From positions 1 to 32,004 of the forward strand of contig JBGPPE010000007.1 of the NCBI GenBank assembly GCA_041488395.1: a stretch of 32,004 bases of DNA, given 5' to 3'. The position numbers and the translations under genes were made by a program. The notes beneath the pieces were generated by a model. That model saw nothing but the letters and a program-made list of their open reading frames with translations, made no database searches and was not told where the DNA came from. This document shows positions 16,711 through 25,123 of the stretch, one piece after another. Numbering within the stretch: position 1 is the first letter of the stretch; every line of letters begins with the position of its first letter. This DNA is from 39-52-133 sp041488395. GTDB taxonomy: Bacteria; Pseudomonadota; Gammaproteobacteria; Burkholderiales; Gallionellaceae.

Positions 16711-16797
16711 CTTGTGTGTGGACGCAGGTCTGGACTGAGGTTCGATCAGCCTGGACTGCAACAGCCGGGAAGCAGTCGGGGCGGATGCTGCATGTTA

Positions 16798-16820
16798 GAA
16801 TTATGCACAAAGCATAATTC
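16798..16820. promoter_or_regulatory. Perfect 9-bp inverted repeat ahead of the diguanylate cyclase gene
   Basis: GAATTATGC (16798-16806) and GCATAATTC (16812-16820) are perfect inverted copies separated by 5 bp. The repeat is centred about 50 bp before the cyclase ATG, where an operator for a dimeric regulator would sit. No T-run follows, so a terminator is unlikely. Confidence 0.45.
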
Positions 16821-16858
16821 CAATCACGTTGCACGCACGTCACAAGTATTCTTAATTT

Positions 16859-18763
16859 ATGGCTTCATCGGACCTGGTAGTAACAAAGCGAACCCGCTTT
16901 TTCTGGCTGCTTGCGAGCGCTGTGATGGTGCTGAATCTGCTCGTCATTGCAATTGTAGTGGCGGCATTGCGCCAGAGTGAGGTGCAGTACCATGAACAGG
17001 CTCTGATTGATTCGCAGAATCTGACGCATGTCCTGGCGCAGGATATTCAGGGTACCTTGCTCAAGATTGATCTGGCGCTGCTGGATGCCGCCGACGAATA
17101 TTCAAAGCAGCTCGCCAGCGGCCACATTAACGCGCACGAGATGAACGAGCATCTTGCCTTGCAGCATGCTCGCCTGCCAGAGACTGTCGGCCTGCGCATA
17201 GCCAAAGCGAATGGCCTCATCGAGTACGGCACGGGCCTGCCGGCAGGAGCCAAAATCAACATTGCAGACCGCGATCATTTCCAGTTTCCGCGCGATAATC
17301 CGGACATAGGCCTGTTTGTCTCCAAACCGATCATGGGACGGATCAGCGGGTCATGGATTGTGATATTGGCCAGGCGTCTCAGTAACCGCGATGGCTCCTT
17401 TGCCGGGGTGGTTTTTGCGCCCATCGAACTGCAGCAGTTTATCAACAGCTTTTCCGCGGTCAATGTGGGCTCGCGCGGCTTTATTACTTTGTTAGATCGC
17501 CAGTTTGGCATTGTTGCGCGCTACCCTGAACCCAAAGGCGTCGGCAGCAGCATCGGTGTAAAAATCACAACACCGCAATTTCAGTCCTTGCTGCAGGCAG
17601 GCAAGGAAGCCGGGAGCTACCAGGCCAGGTCGGTCGTGGACGATATCGAGCGGAGTGTGTCATTCCGCAAGATTCCCGGGCAGCCCCTGTATATTTTTGT
17701 GGGGCTGGCATTCGACGACTATCTCGGCGAGTGGCGCAAGATGGCCACCAACGCGGCTATCTTGCTTGCATTCTTCTTGCTGTCGACGCTAACGGCAGCG
17801 TGGCTGGCATGTCGCGGCTGGAGAAGGCGCTTGTTGGTCGAGGAGGCGCTGCACGAGAGCGATGCACGCCTGAAAGCGGCACAGCAACTGGCGCAGTTGG
17901 GCAGCTGGGAGCTGGACTTGACAAATAACGCGCTGACCTGGTCGGATGAAATTTTCCATGTATTCGAGATTGACCAGGCACAATTCGGTGCTTCCTATGA
18001 AGCCTTTCTGCATGCGATTCATCCGGAAGACCGCGAACTGGTGAATACGACCTACTCCGAATCGGTCAAGAACCGCACTGCATATCACATCGAACATCGC
18101 TTGCTGTTGCCTGACGGGCGCATCAAATATGTTGCCGAACGGGGCGAAACATCTTACGGCCCGAATGGAAATCCTGTTCGTTCTATTGGAACGGTACAAG
18201 ACATTACCGCGCAGAAAGAATATGAAAAGCGTATCCAGTATCTGGCGCATTTTGATGCACTCACTAACTTGCCTAACCGCGAGTTGTTTTATGATCGCTT
18301 GCGCCAGGTAATCGCCCAGGCCAGGCGCGATGGCCGGATATGCGCGCTAATTTTCCTGGATCTGGATCGCTTCAAGGCGGTGAACGATACCCTGGGCCAT
18401 CATGTTGGCGACCTGTTGCTGCAGGCCGTGGCCATTCGTCTGAAATCCAGCGTGCGTGAGACAGATACCGTGTCGCGTTTTGCCGGAGATGAATTCACCG
18501 TGCTGTTGCCACACTTGAACGAGAAACATGGCGCAGAAGTGGTGGCTGCAAAAATTACCGCCGCGCTGGCGCAGCCATTCATGCTGGATGGCCACGAGGT
18601 GCATGTTGGCAGCAGTGCTGGTATTGCCTTTTATCCAGCGGATGCTGACAGCGATGAGGCGTTGATCAAGTGTGCCGATGCGGCGATGTATGAGGCCAAA
18701 AAACTCGGGCGCGGCATGTATTGCGTGTATCAGCCACTCAAGAGCCTGGAGGCGGCAGGGTGA
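16859..18763 (+). CDS. Membrane dCache-PAS-GGDEF diguanylate cyclase
   Basis: The 634-residue protein has two transmembrane helices (about 13-37 and 298-319) that flank a periplasmic Cache sensor with the IADRDHF motif (135-141). A PAS domain (about 340-450) and a GGDEF domain (about 460-625) follow. Cyclases of this class make c-di-GMP from two GTP. The signature is AGDEF (542-546) rather than GGDEF, a substitution that active cyclases tolerate. An RxxD inhibitory site (R533-D536) is in place, so product feedback is expected. The start has no visible ribosome site; residues 1-12 give a basic anchor before the helix, which supports it. It opposes the HD-GYP enzyme upstream in chemistry. It ends 4 bp from ubiA, which converges on it. 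Confidence 0.93.
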   Translation: MASSDLVVTKRTRFFWLLASAVMVLNLLVIAIVVAALRQSEVQYHEQALIDSQNLTHVLAQDIQGTLLKIDLALLDAADEYSKQLASGHINAHEMNEHLALQHARLPETVGLRIAKANGLIEYGTGLPAGAKINIADRDHFQFPRDNPDIGLFVSKPIMGRISGSWIVILARRLSNRDGSFAGVVFAPIELQQFINSFSAVNVGSRGFITLLDRQFGIVARYPEPKGVGSSIGVKITTPQFQSLLQAGKEAGSYQARSVVDDIERSVSFRKIPGQPLYIFVGLAFDDYLGEWRKMATNAAILLAFFLLSTLTAAWLACRGWRRRLLVEEALHESDARLKAAQQLAQLGSWELDLTNNALTWSDEIFHVFEIDQAQFGASYEAFLHAIHPEDRELVNTTYSESVKNRTAYHIEHRLLLPDGRIKYVAERGETSYGPNGNPVRSIGTVQDITAQKEYEKRIQYLAHFDALTNLPNRELFYDRLRQVIAQARRDGRICALIFLDLDRFKAVNDTLGHHVGDLLLQAVAIRLKSSVRETDTVSRFAGDEFTVLLPHLNEKHGAEVVAAKITAALAQPFMLDGHEVHVGSSAGIAFYPADADSDEALIKCADAAMYEAKKLGRGMYCVYQPLKSLEAAG

Positions 18764-18767
18764 GCGC

Positions 18768-19634
18768 CTAGGCGCGCAACAAAGACTCCAGCGCAATCCC
18801 CGCAAATACCGCAGCGCCAAACCAGTTGTTATGCAAAAAGGCCTTGAAGCATAGCTCGCGCTGGCGTCCGTGTATGAGTGTGTAGTGATGCAGCGCGATG
18901 CCCGCAGCAACTGCCAGACCCGCGTAGTAAATCCAACCCAGACCAATTATTTCCCCTGCCGCTGCGAGCATGACCAGCGTGATGACATAGCAACTCATCA
19001 CCGCTGCCACATCGTATTTGCCAAAGAACAGCGCAGAGGAGTGGATGCCGAGGTGAATATCGTCGTCCCGGTCGACCATCGCGTATTCGGTGTCGTAGGC
19101 GATGCACCAGAAGATGTTGGCGAGCAGCAACCACCAGGCGAGGGCTGGCACGCTGCCCTGTATCGCAGCGAAGGCCATGGGAATGCCGAAGCCGAAGGCG
19201 ATGCCAAGATAGGCCTGGGGAATGGCGAAGAAGCGCTTGGTGAACGGGTAGCTGCCGGCCAGAAATACGGCGGGAATGGACAGCAGCAGGGTGAGCGTGT
19301 TGAGCGGCAGGATCAGCAGCAGTGCCGCGATAGCCAGGGCTGCAGCCAGCCATAGCGCCTCGCCGCGCGACACATGCCCGCTGGTGATGGGGCGGTGCTG
19401 GGTGCGCTTCACGTGTTTGTCGATGTCATGATCGGCGTAGTCGTTGATCACGCAACCGGCGGAGCGCATCAGCACGGTGCCGGCGACAAAGATAAGCAGG
19501 ATGAGCAGGGATGGATGGCCGTTGCTGGCGATCCACAGCGCCCACAGCGTGGGCCACAGCAGGAGCAGGATGCCGATGGGGCGATCCAGGCGGGTGAGTC
19601 TTATGTAAAGGGAAAGTCGTTGTTGCAGAAACAT
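18768..19634 (-). CDS. ubiA: 4-hydroxybenzoate polyprenyltransferase UbiA
   Basis: UbiA attaches the polyprenyl tail to 4-hydroxybenzoate, the second committed step of ubiquinone synthesis, in the inner membrane. The 288-residue product has the usual eight or nine helices and both Asp-rich prenyl-diphosphate/Mg motifs: INDYADHDID near residues 62-72 and YDTEYAMVDRDDD near 184-197. Its substrate is the product of UbiC, encoded two genes upstream in the same operon. The ATG overlaps the stop of the preceding carrier-like gene (TAATG), indicating coupled translation. The length is typical for the family. Confidence 0.97.
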   Translation of the reverse strand: MFLQQRLSLYIRLTRLDRPIGILLLLWPTLWALWIASNGHPSLLILLIFVAGTVLMRSAGCVINDYADHDIDKHVKRTQHRPITSGHVSRGEALWLAAALAIAALLLILPLNTLTLLLSIPAVFLAGSYPFTKRFFAIPQAYLGIAFGFGIPMAFAAIQGSVPALAWWLLLANIFWCIAYDTEYAMVDRDDDIHLGIHSSALFFGKYDVAAVMSCYVITLVMLAAAGEIIGLGWIYYAGLAVAAGIALHHYTLIHGRQRELCFKAFLHNNWFGAAVFAGIALESLLRA

Positions 19635-19903
19635 TATTGGTCTAGCCTCAAGTCTTTTACAAAATTGCTGCTGTGGCTAATTTTTTCAGGTGCTATTTTA
19701 AATTCAGCAACGAGAAATTTCTTGATGCGCTCAAAAATTTCTGCCTCGGAAGTTGCGTTTGATCCATGTATCTCGATTAGCTTATGGTGAACATATGTGC
19801 TGAATTGACCAACAGTCAAAATATTTTCCGCATCTCGATCCGGGATTTCAATTTCAAATGCCTGCTCGGACCACAAAATAAATTCAACTGTATCAAGCCC
19901 CAT
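19634..19903 (-). CDS. Acyl-carrier-like protein with swapped halves, inside the ubi operon
   Basis: The 89-residue acidic product begins MGLDTVEFILWSEQAFEIEI and continues IPDRDAENILTVGQFSTYV, which resembles helices II-IV of an acyl carrier protein after the DSL motif. Its second half, EIFERIKKFLVAEF plus KISHSSNFVKDLRLDQ, resembles helix I up to that motif. The ACP order therefore looks circularly permuted. The phosphopantetheine Ser is Thr in LDTV, and the C-terminal copy ends in LDQ, so conventional 4'-phosphopantetheine loading is doubtful. ATG 19903 is chosen over 19915 because GGAGG lies five bases before it. It overlaps ubiC by 11 bp and ubiA by 1 bp. I recall related GLDTVE proteins in other proteobacteria, without known function. 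A role in quinone synthesis is inferred from position only. Confidence 0.8.
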   Translation of the reverse strand: MGLDTVEFILWSEQAFEIEIPDRDAENILTVGQFSTYVHHKLIEIHGSNATSEAEIFERIKKFLVAEFKIAPEKISHSSNFVKDLRLDQ

Positions 19904-20444
19904 GGATGCCTCCATGCAGCTGCAAAATCCCCGGCAGAAACACTTCTGTCACCAGCAACGGTGCGCCATGCAGGTAGAACAGCGAGCGGCGCGCCCACAG
20001 GGTGTGCGGCATGGGGCCGGACGCGGCGGCGCTCCGGTACAGCGGGTGCTGTGCGCGCATTGACTTGAAGCGTAGCGGCCGGCGCTCGACCAGCGGATGG
20101 GTAAACAGCATGGCGCCCAGCGGCCTGTGGCCGAGGCCGCCGAGTGCCGCCCAGGCACCGTGCAGGTGTTCGGTGGCGCAGGTGCTGTGGGCGAACACCA
20201 CGTCCTGGCCGTTGGCCTGCAGGAACACTTCGCGCGAATAGGCGAGCTGGCGCGGGGCGATGCCGAGCAGGGCGGATTCGTCCCAGGCGATGCGCGCCAG
20301 GCCGCTGCGCACGGGGCGCACGGCAAACTGCCGGCAGCGCTGCTGGATGCGACGCGTCAGCGAGCCGTGGTCGTGCAGCCAGGGCAACAGCGCCTGCTCG
20401 CAGCCGATGCTGGTGCCGTTCCAGAAGCTGTCGTTTGTGCTCAT
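19893..20444 (-). CDS. ubiC: Chorismate lyase UbiC
   Basis: UbiC cleaves chorismate to 4-hydroxybenzoate and pyruvate, the entry step of ubiquinone synthesis in the cytosol. The 183-residue product shows family landmarks: WLHDHGSLT near the N-terminus, SREVFLQANGQDVVFAHS with an active-site Arg, LGHRPLGAMLF, and WARRSLFYLHGAPLLVTEVFLP with the catalytic Glu near the end. Its ATG overlaps the recG stop (ATGA), and its own end overlaps the carrier-like gene. The order recG-ubiC-(carrier)-ubiA with all junctions overlapping indicates one transcript. Confidence 0.94.
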   Translation of the reverse strand: MSTNDSFWNGTSIGCEQALLPWLHDHGSLTRRIQQRCRQFAVRPVRSGLARIAWDESALLGIAPRQLAYSREVFLQANGQDVVFAHSTCATEHLHGAWAALGGLGHRPLGAMLFTHPLVERRPLRFKSMRAQHPLYRSAAASGPMPHTLWARRSLFYLHGAPLLVTEVFLPGILQLHGGIHGA

Positions 20445-22474
20445 GCTTGCAGGTAATCCGGTTTGTTGGACATCCAGCGCTGCAGGTGCGCGCGCACGGC
20501 TGCGGGAAAGTCGCGCAGCATTTCGTCGGCCAGCGTGCGGGCGGTTTCTATCATGAGAGCGTCCTGGTTGATATCAGCAAAGCGTAGCATGGCTACGCCG
20601 CTTTGTTGCGCACCGAGCAGTTCGCCAGGGCCGCGCAGTTGCATGTCCTGGCGCGCGATCTCGAAGCCATCAGTGTTTTCAAAAATTATTTTAAGGCGTG
20701 CGCGCGCCAGTTCCGACAGCGGTGTCTGAAACAGCAGGATGCACAGGCTTTGCGCCGCACCGCGGCCGACGCGGCCGCGCAGCTGGTGCAGTTGCGACAG
20801 CCCCATGCGTTCGGCATGGTCGATCACCATCATGCTGGCGTTGGGCACGTCCACGCCGACTTCGATGACAGTGGTGGCGACCAGCAGCTGGATCTCGTTG
20901 GCCTTGAAGGCGGCCATCACGCGCGCCTTCTCGGCGTTGTCGAGCTTGCCATGCACCAGGCCGACTTTCAGATCGGGAAAAATTTCGCTCAGTGTGGCGT
21001 GCGTTTCCAGTGCGGTCTGCAGCTGCAGGGTTTCTGATTCGTCGATCAGCGGGCACACCCAGTAGGCCTGGTGTCCTTCCAGGCAGGCGTTGTGCACGCG
21101 TTCGAACACTTCATCGCGGCGCGCGTCGTTGACCAGTTTGGTCAGCACCGGTGTGCGCCCCGGTGGCAACTGGTCGATCACCGACACATCCAGATCGGCG
21201 TAGTAGCTCATCGCCAGCGTGCGCGGGATGGGGGTGGCGCTCATCATCAGCTGGTGCGGCTCGCTGCCTTTGCCCCTGAGGGCGAGGCGTTGCTGCACGC
21301 CGAATTTGTGCTGTTCGTCCACGATCACCAGGCCGAGCTGCTTGAATTCAACCTGGTTCTGAAACAGCGCGTGGGTGCCGATGGCAAGCAGGGTGTCACC
21401 CATGGCGATGCGTTCGCCGGCGGCACGCTTGTCCTTTTTCTTCAGGCTGCCGGATAGCCACACCGGGCTGATGCCGAGCGGTTCCAGCCAGTCGCGCAGT
21501 TTCAGATAATGCTGCTCGGCGAGGATTTCGGTGGGTGCCATCAGCGCCACCTGGTAGCCGTTTTCTATTGCCTGCAGTGCGGCAAGGGCGGCTACCACGG
21601 TCTTGCCGCTGCCCACATCGCCCTGCAGCAAACGCTGCATCGGATGAGCCTGCGCCAGGTCATGGCTGATTTCGTGCAGCACTTTTTGCTGTGCCGCTGT
21701 CAGTGCAAACGGCAGCGCTTGCCGCAGCGCTGAACTGTAATGGCCGTGGGCAGACAGCTGCGGCGCGCTGCGCTGGTGACGCTGGCGGTAATGCACACGC
21801 ATGGAAAGCTGCTGCGCCAGCAGCTCATCAAACTTGACGCGCTGCCAGGCCGGATGCGCGCGCTGCAGCAAGGCGGCTTCATCGACATCCGGCGGCGGGT
21901 TGTGCAGCAGCTTGACGCTGTCGGCAAAGCTGGGTAGCTGCAGACGTGCCAGCAGCTCGGGTGGGAGTGTATCGGGCAGTTCCAGGTCATGCAGCGCGGC
22001 GTGAATCTGCTTGAGCAGGGTGGCCTGCGGCAAGCCGGCAGTGGTGGGATAGACCGGGGTGAGTGCCTGTTTCAGCGGGGTGTTTTCGCCGGCCACGCGG
22101 CACTTGGGGTGCACCATCTCCATGCCGAAATAGCCCATGCGTGCGCTGCCCAGTGCGCGGATGCGCTTGCCGATGGCGAGCTGCTTCTGCTGGCTGGGAT
22201 AAAAATTCAGGAAGCGCAGGAACAGGATGCCGCTGTCATCCTGCAGCTGGCAGATCAGGCTGCGGCGCGGGCGATAGGCGACTTCGGTGTGGATGATCTC
22301 GCCTTCAACCTGGCTGTCAGCACCCGCTTCCAGATCGTCAATGCGCACCAGCTGCGTTTCGTCTTCATAGCGCAGGGGCAGGTGCAGCACCAGGTCAAAA
22401 CGGTTGTGGATGCCGAGCCTGGCCAGTTTGCCCAGTGTGGCCTTCTGCAGTGTGGCGGGCAGGGAGTGCGGCAC
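20441..22474 (-). CDS. recG: ATP-dependent DNA helicase RecG
   Basis: RecG remodels stalled replication forks and Holliday junctions by ATP-driven branch migration. The 677-residue product has the N-terminal wedge/OB domain (about 1-230) and two helicase lobes. Walker A is GDVGSGKT at 285-292, the DExH box is DEQH at 386-389, followed by MSATPIPRTLA. The RecG-specific C-terminal region contains QLRGRVGRG and LRGPGELLGAQQSG. The start is a GTG, 11 bp after the ridA stop. It shares an operon with ubi genes, a linkage that appears physical rather than functional. Confidence 0.98.
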   Translation of the reverse strand: MPHSLPATLQKATLGKLARLGIHNRFDLVLHLPLRYEDETQLVRIDDLEAGADSQVEGEIIHTEVAYRPRRSLICQLQDDSGILFLRFLNFYPSQQKQLAIGKRIRALGSARMGYFGMEMVHPKCRVAGENTPLKQALTPVYPTTAGLPQATLLKQIHAALHDLELPDTLPPELLARLQLPSFADSVKLLHNPPPDVDEAALLQRAHPAWQRVKFDELLAQQLSMRVHYRQRHQRSAPQLSAHGHYSSALRQALPFALTAAQQKVLHEISHDLAQAHPMQRLLQGDVGSGKTVVAALAALQAIENGYQVALMAPTEILAEQHYLKLRDWLEPLGISPVWLSGSLKKKDKRAAGERIAMGDTLLAIGTHALFQNQVEFKQLGLVIVDEQHKFGVQQRLALRGKGSEPHQLMMSATPIPRTLAMSYYADLDVSVIDQLPPGRTPVLTKLVNDARRDEVFERVHNACLEGHQAYWVCPLIDESETLQLQTALETHATLSEIFPDLKVGLVHGKLDNAEKARVMAAFKANEIQLLVATTVIEVGVDVPNASMMVIDHAERMGLSQLHQLRGRVGRGAAQSLCILLFQTPLSELARARLKIIFENTDGFEIARQDMQLRGPGELLGAQQSGVAMLRFADINQDALMIETARTLADEMLRDFPAAVRAHLQRWMSNKPDYLQA

Positions 22475-22485
22475 TGCGCTTGCTA

Positions 22486-22872
22486 TCAGCTTTGCAGATA
22501 CATGACGCCGTCTGCTTCCACCAGCGCATTGCGTGGCAGCGAGGCGACGCCGACCGCGGCGCGCGCCGGGTAGGGCTGGTGAAAGTAGGTGGCCATTATT
22601 TCGTTCACCTTGGCGAAGTGCGCCAGGTCGGTGAGAAAGATATTCAGCTTTACCACGTCGTCCATGCTGCCGCCGGCGGCGTAGGTGACTGCGCGCAGGT
22701 TCTGGAACACGCGGTGAATCTGCGCTTCGATGCCATCCACCATCTGCATGGAGATGGGGTCGAGGCCGATCTGGCCGGACAGGTAAACGGTGTTCTCGAC
22801 GCGTACGGCTTGCGAATAGGTGCCGATGGCGGCCGGTGCGTCAGGGGTTTGTATCGTCTTCTTGTTGGACAT
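22486..22872 (-). CDS. ridA: RidA family reactive-intermediate deaminase
   Basis: RidA proteins hydrolyse reactive enamine/imine intermediates made by PLP enzymes, preventing damage by 2-aminoacrylate. The 128-residue product has IGTYSQAV, LSGQIGLDP, an internal AAGGSMDDVVKLNIFLTDL and the C-terminal PARAAVGVASLPRNALVE containing the conserved Arg that binds the keto-acid carboxylate. The usual trimer-forming Rid fold length matches. AAGGAG precedes the ATG. It leads the recG-ubi gene run and follows the HAD phosphatase by 19 bp. Confidence 0.95.
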   Translation of the reverse strand: MSNKKTIQTPDAPAAIGTYSQAVRVENTVYLSGQIGLDPISMQMVDGIEAQIHRVFQNLRAVTYAAGGSMDDVVKLNIFLTDLAHFAKVNEIMATYFHQPYPARAAVGVASLPRNALVEADGVMYLQS

Positions 22873-22891
22873 GATGTGCTCCTTTTAAGAG

Positions 22892-23596
22892 TTAAAGTGC
22901 CAGGCCTGCCGCCTTGTAAAAGGCATTCAGGTTGCTCAGGTCTTCAAACACGGCTGCGGCACCGCTGAAATCCTGGTTGCGCGTGTAGTGGTTGGTGGTG
23001 ATGTAAGTCTTGATGCCGGCGGCCAGGCTGGAGCGCAGGCCGTTGTGGGAATCTTCCAGCGCGATGCAGTTGGCGGCGGGGAGCTTGAGTTCGTTGAGCA
23101 CCCAGTTGTAAATGTCCGGGGCGGGTTTTTTCTGCGGCACGATGTCGCCGCAGCCGACGGAGGCAAAGTAGCTGCCCCAGTCCTTGCCCAGGCCCGTTTC
23201 CAGCAAGGCACCCACGTTCTCGGGTGAGGTGGTGGTGGCGATGGCCAGGGTGAGACCGGCCTTGCGTGCGTCGTTGATCAGCTGCTTGACGCCGGGGCGC
23301 AACGGCACGCCGCCGGCACGCATCATGGCGGTGTAGTGGGTGGTTTTTACCGCGTGCAGGTGTTTGACGAAATCGTCGAAGTTGTCCGGCCTGGTGTAGC
23401 CGGTGAGAAAGTCGGAAACAAAATACTTGATGCGCTCCTTGCCGCCGGTGACCTTGAGCAGCTGGTCATACAGGGCGACATCCCAGTTCCAGTCCAGCTT
23501 GTTTTCGGCAAAGGCCTTGTTGAAGGAAATGCGGTGCGCGTCTTCGGTATCGGCAAGAGTGCCGTCCACGTCAAAAATAATGGCTTTGATGGTCAT
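22892..23596 (-). CDS. HAD-superfamily phosphatase, CbbY-like
   Basis: The 234-residue protein is a subfamily IA HAD hydrolase. Motif I is FDVDGT (8-13, nucleophile and acid Asp), motif II ATTTS, motif III Lys in QKKPAPD and motif IV ALEDSHNG. The region after motif I (DTEDAHRISFNKAF, LLKVTGGKERI) strongly resembles CbbY, which removes phosphate from xylulose-1,5-bisphosphate, an inhibitor of Rubisco. No cbb genes are near, so an exact substrate is uncertain and related sugar-phosphate phosphatases are possible. It is followed closely by ridA and may share its transcript. The ribosome site is weak. Confidence 0.85.
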   Translation of the reverse strand: MTIKAIIFDVDGTLADTEDAHRISFNKAFAENKLDWNWDVALYDQLLKVTGGKERIKYFVSDFLTGYTRPDNFDDFVKHLHAVKTTHYTAMMRAGGVPLRPGVKQLINDARKAGLTLAIATTTSPENVGALLETGLGKDWGSYFASVGCGDIVPQKKPAPDIYNWVLNELKLPAANCIALEDSHNGLRSSLAAGIKTYITTNHYTRNQDFSGAAAVFEDLSNLNAFYKAAGLAL

Positions 23597-23627
23597 GGTT
23601 GATAATTTTTGGTTGAAAAACAGTCGG

Positions 23628-23706
23628 CCGCAGATTACACCGATTGCACAGATAACCAGAAAAACCCGTATCGAATTTTAATCTGTTTGATCTGCGCAAT
23701 CTGCGG
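23628..23706. repeat. Imperfect inverted repeat between ffh and the HAD gene
   Basis: The left arm CCGCAGATTACACCGATT (continuing to 23654) and the right arm at 23680-23706, ending GCGCAATCTGCGG, are near inverted copies around a 25-bp AT-rich spacer. Wording of the type CGCAGATTACACAGATT is, from memory, a widespread intergenic repeat in environmental bacteria. It fills nearly all of the 118-bp gap between the two genes. Confidence 0.6.
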
Positions 23707-23714
23707 ATGAAGGG

Positions 23715-25064
23715 TTAACGCTTGCCCGGCATCATGCCCTTCATGCCGCGCATCAGTTTGGCCATGCCGCCGCCGCTGAACATTTTCATCATTTTCTGCG
23801 TCTGCTCGAACTGGTTCAGCAGCTGGTTGACGTGCATCACCTGCACGCCGGCACCTGCCGCAATGCGGCGTTTGCGCGAGGCCTTGATCAGTTCCGGCTT
23901 GCTGCGTTCCAGCGGGGTCATCGAGTTGATGATGCCCTCGGTGCGGTTGATCGCGCGCTCGTCGATCTTGGCGCCGGCGGCGGCCTGGCTCATCTGTGCG
24001 GGCAGCTTGTCCATCATGGCGCTGAGGCCGCCCATCTTGCGCATCTGCACGATCTGCATCTTGAAGTCGTTGAGGTCGAAGCCGTGGCCGCTTTTGACTT
24101 TTTTCGCCAGCTTCTCGGCTTCAGCCATGTCGACGCCGCGCTGCGCTTCCTCGATCAGCGACAGCACGTCGCCCATACCCAGCACGCGCGACGCCATGCG
24201 CTCGGGGTGGAAGGCTTCGAGGCCGTTCATTTTTTCGCTGACGCCGACAAACTTGATCGGCTTGCCGGTGACGTGGCGCACCGACAGGGCGGCACCGCCG
24301 CGTGCGTCGCCATCCAGCTTGGTAAGGATCACGCCAGTCAGCGGCAGCGCCTCGCCAAAGGCCTTGGCGGTGTTGACCGCATCCTGGCCGGTCATCGCGT
24401 CGACCACGAACAGGGTTTCGATCGGCTTGAGCGCAGCGTGCAGGTCCTTGATCTCCGCCATCATGGCTTCGTCCACGGCCAGGCGACCGGCGGTGTCGAC
24501 GATCAGGATGTCGTGGTGATGCTTGCGTGCGTAATCGTGCGCGGCGAGTGCGATGTCGTGCGGTTTCTGGCTGGTGTCAGAGGCAAAGAAATCGATGCCG
24601 AGCTGTTGCGCCAGGGTGCGCAGCTGCTCAATCGCGGCGGGGCGATACACGTCGCAGCTGACTAGCAATACTTTCTTCTTGTTCTGTTCGCGCAGCAACT
24701 TGGCCAGTTTGCCGCTGGTGGTGGTTTTACCGGCACCCTGCAGGCCGGCCATCAGGATCACGGCGGGCGGCACGGTGGCGAGGTTGAGCGCGTCGTTGTG
24801 TTCGCCCATGAGGCGGGTCAGCTCGCGGTGCACCACGCCGATCAGGGCCTGGCCGGGGGTCAGGCTGCCGACGACTTCCTGGCCGAGTGCGGCCTGCTTG
24901 ACCTGGCTGGTGAATTCCTTGACGACGGGCAGTGCCACGTCGGCTTCCAGCAGTGCCAGGCGTACTTCGCGCAGGGCATCCTGGATGTTGTCCTCGCTCA
25001 GGCGCGCCTGGCCGCGCAGATTTTTGATCACGCCGGAAAGGCGCTGTGTCAGATTGTCCAACAT
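23715..25064 (-). CDS. ffh: Signal recognition particle protein Ffh (SRP54)
   Basis: Ffh binds 4.5S RNA and the signal sequences of nascent inner-membrane proteins and delivers ribosomes to FtsY. The 449-residue product has the N domain, the GTPase G domain (G1 GLQGAGKT at 107-114, DTAGR, TKLDGDARGG) and a Met-rich M domain that ends MRGMKGMMPGKR, with the RNA-binding helix-turn-helix near SKPELIKASRKRRIAAGAG. It is divergent from ypjD with only 59 bp between them, as in many proteobacteria. The 4.5S RNA gene is not in the window. Confidence 0.98.
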   Translation of the reverse strand: MLDNLTQRLSGVIKNLRGQARLSEDNIQDALREVRLALLEADVALPVVKEFTSQVKQAALGQEVVGSLTPGQALIGVVHRELTRLMGEHNDALNLATVPPAVILMAGLQGAGKTTTSGKLAKLLREQNKKKVLLVSCDVYRPAAIEQLRTLAQQLGIDFFASDTSQKPHDIALAAHDYARKHHHDILIVDTAGRLAVDEAMMAEIKDLHAALKPIETLFVVDAMTGQDAVNTAKAFGEALPLTGVILTKLDGDARGGAALSVRHVTGKPIKFVGVSEKMNGLEAFHPERMASRVLGMGDVLSLIEEAQRGVDMAEAEKLAKKVKSGHGFDLNDFKMQIVQMRKMGGLSAMMDKLPAQMSQAAAGAKIDERAINRTEGIINSMTPLERSKPELIKASRKRRIAAGAGVQVMHVNQLLNQFEQTQKMMKMFSGGGMAKLMRGMKGMMPGKR

Positions 25065-25123
25065 GATTTGCGTACGATTACTATGGTGTAGAATTCGTGA
25101 AGTCTAAAACATCCTGACTCAAA

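Noticed and set aside
18764..18776. GCGCCTAGGCGC palindrome between the cyclase and ubiA stops, considered as a terminator
   Set aside because: No loop and no T-run; it spans the two stop codons and is probably coincidental.
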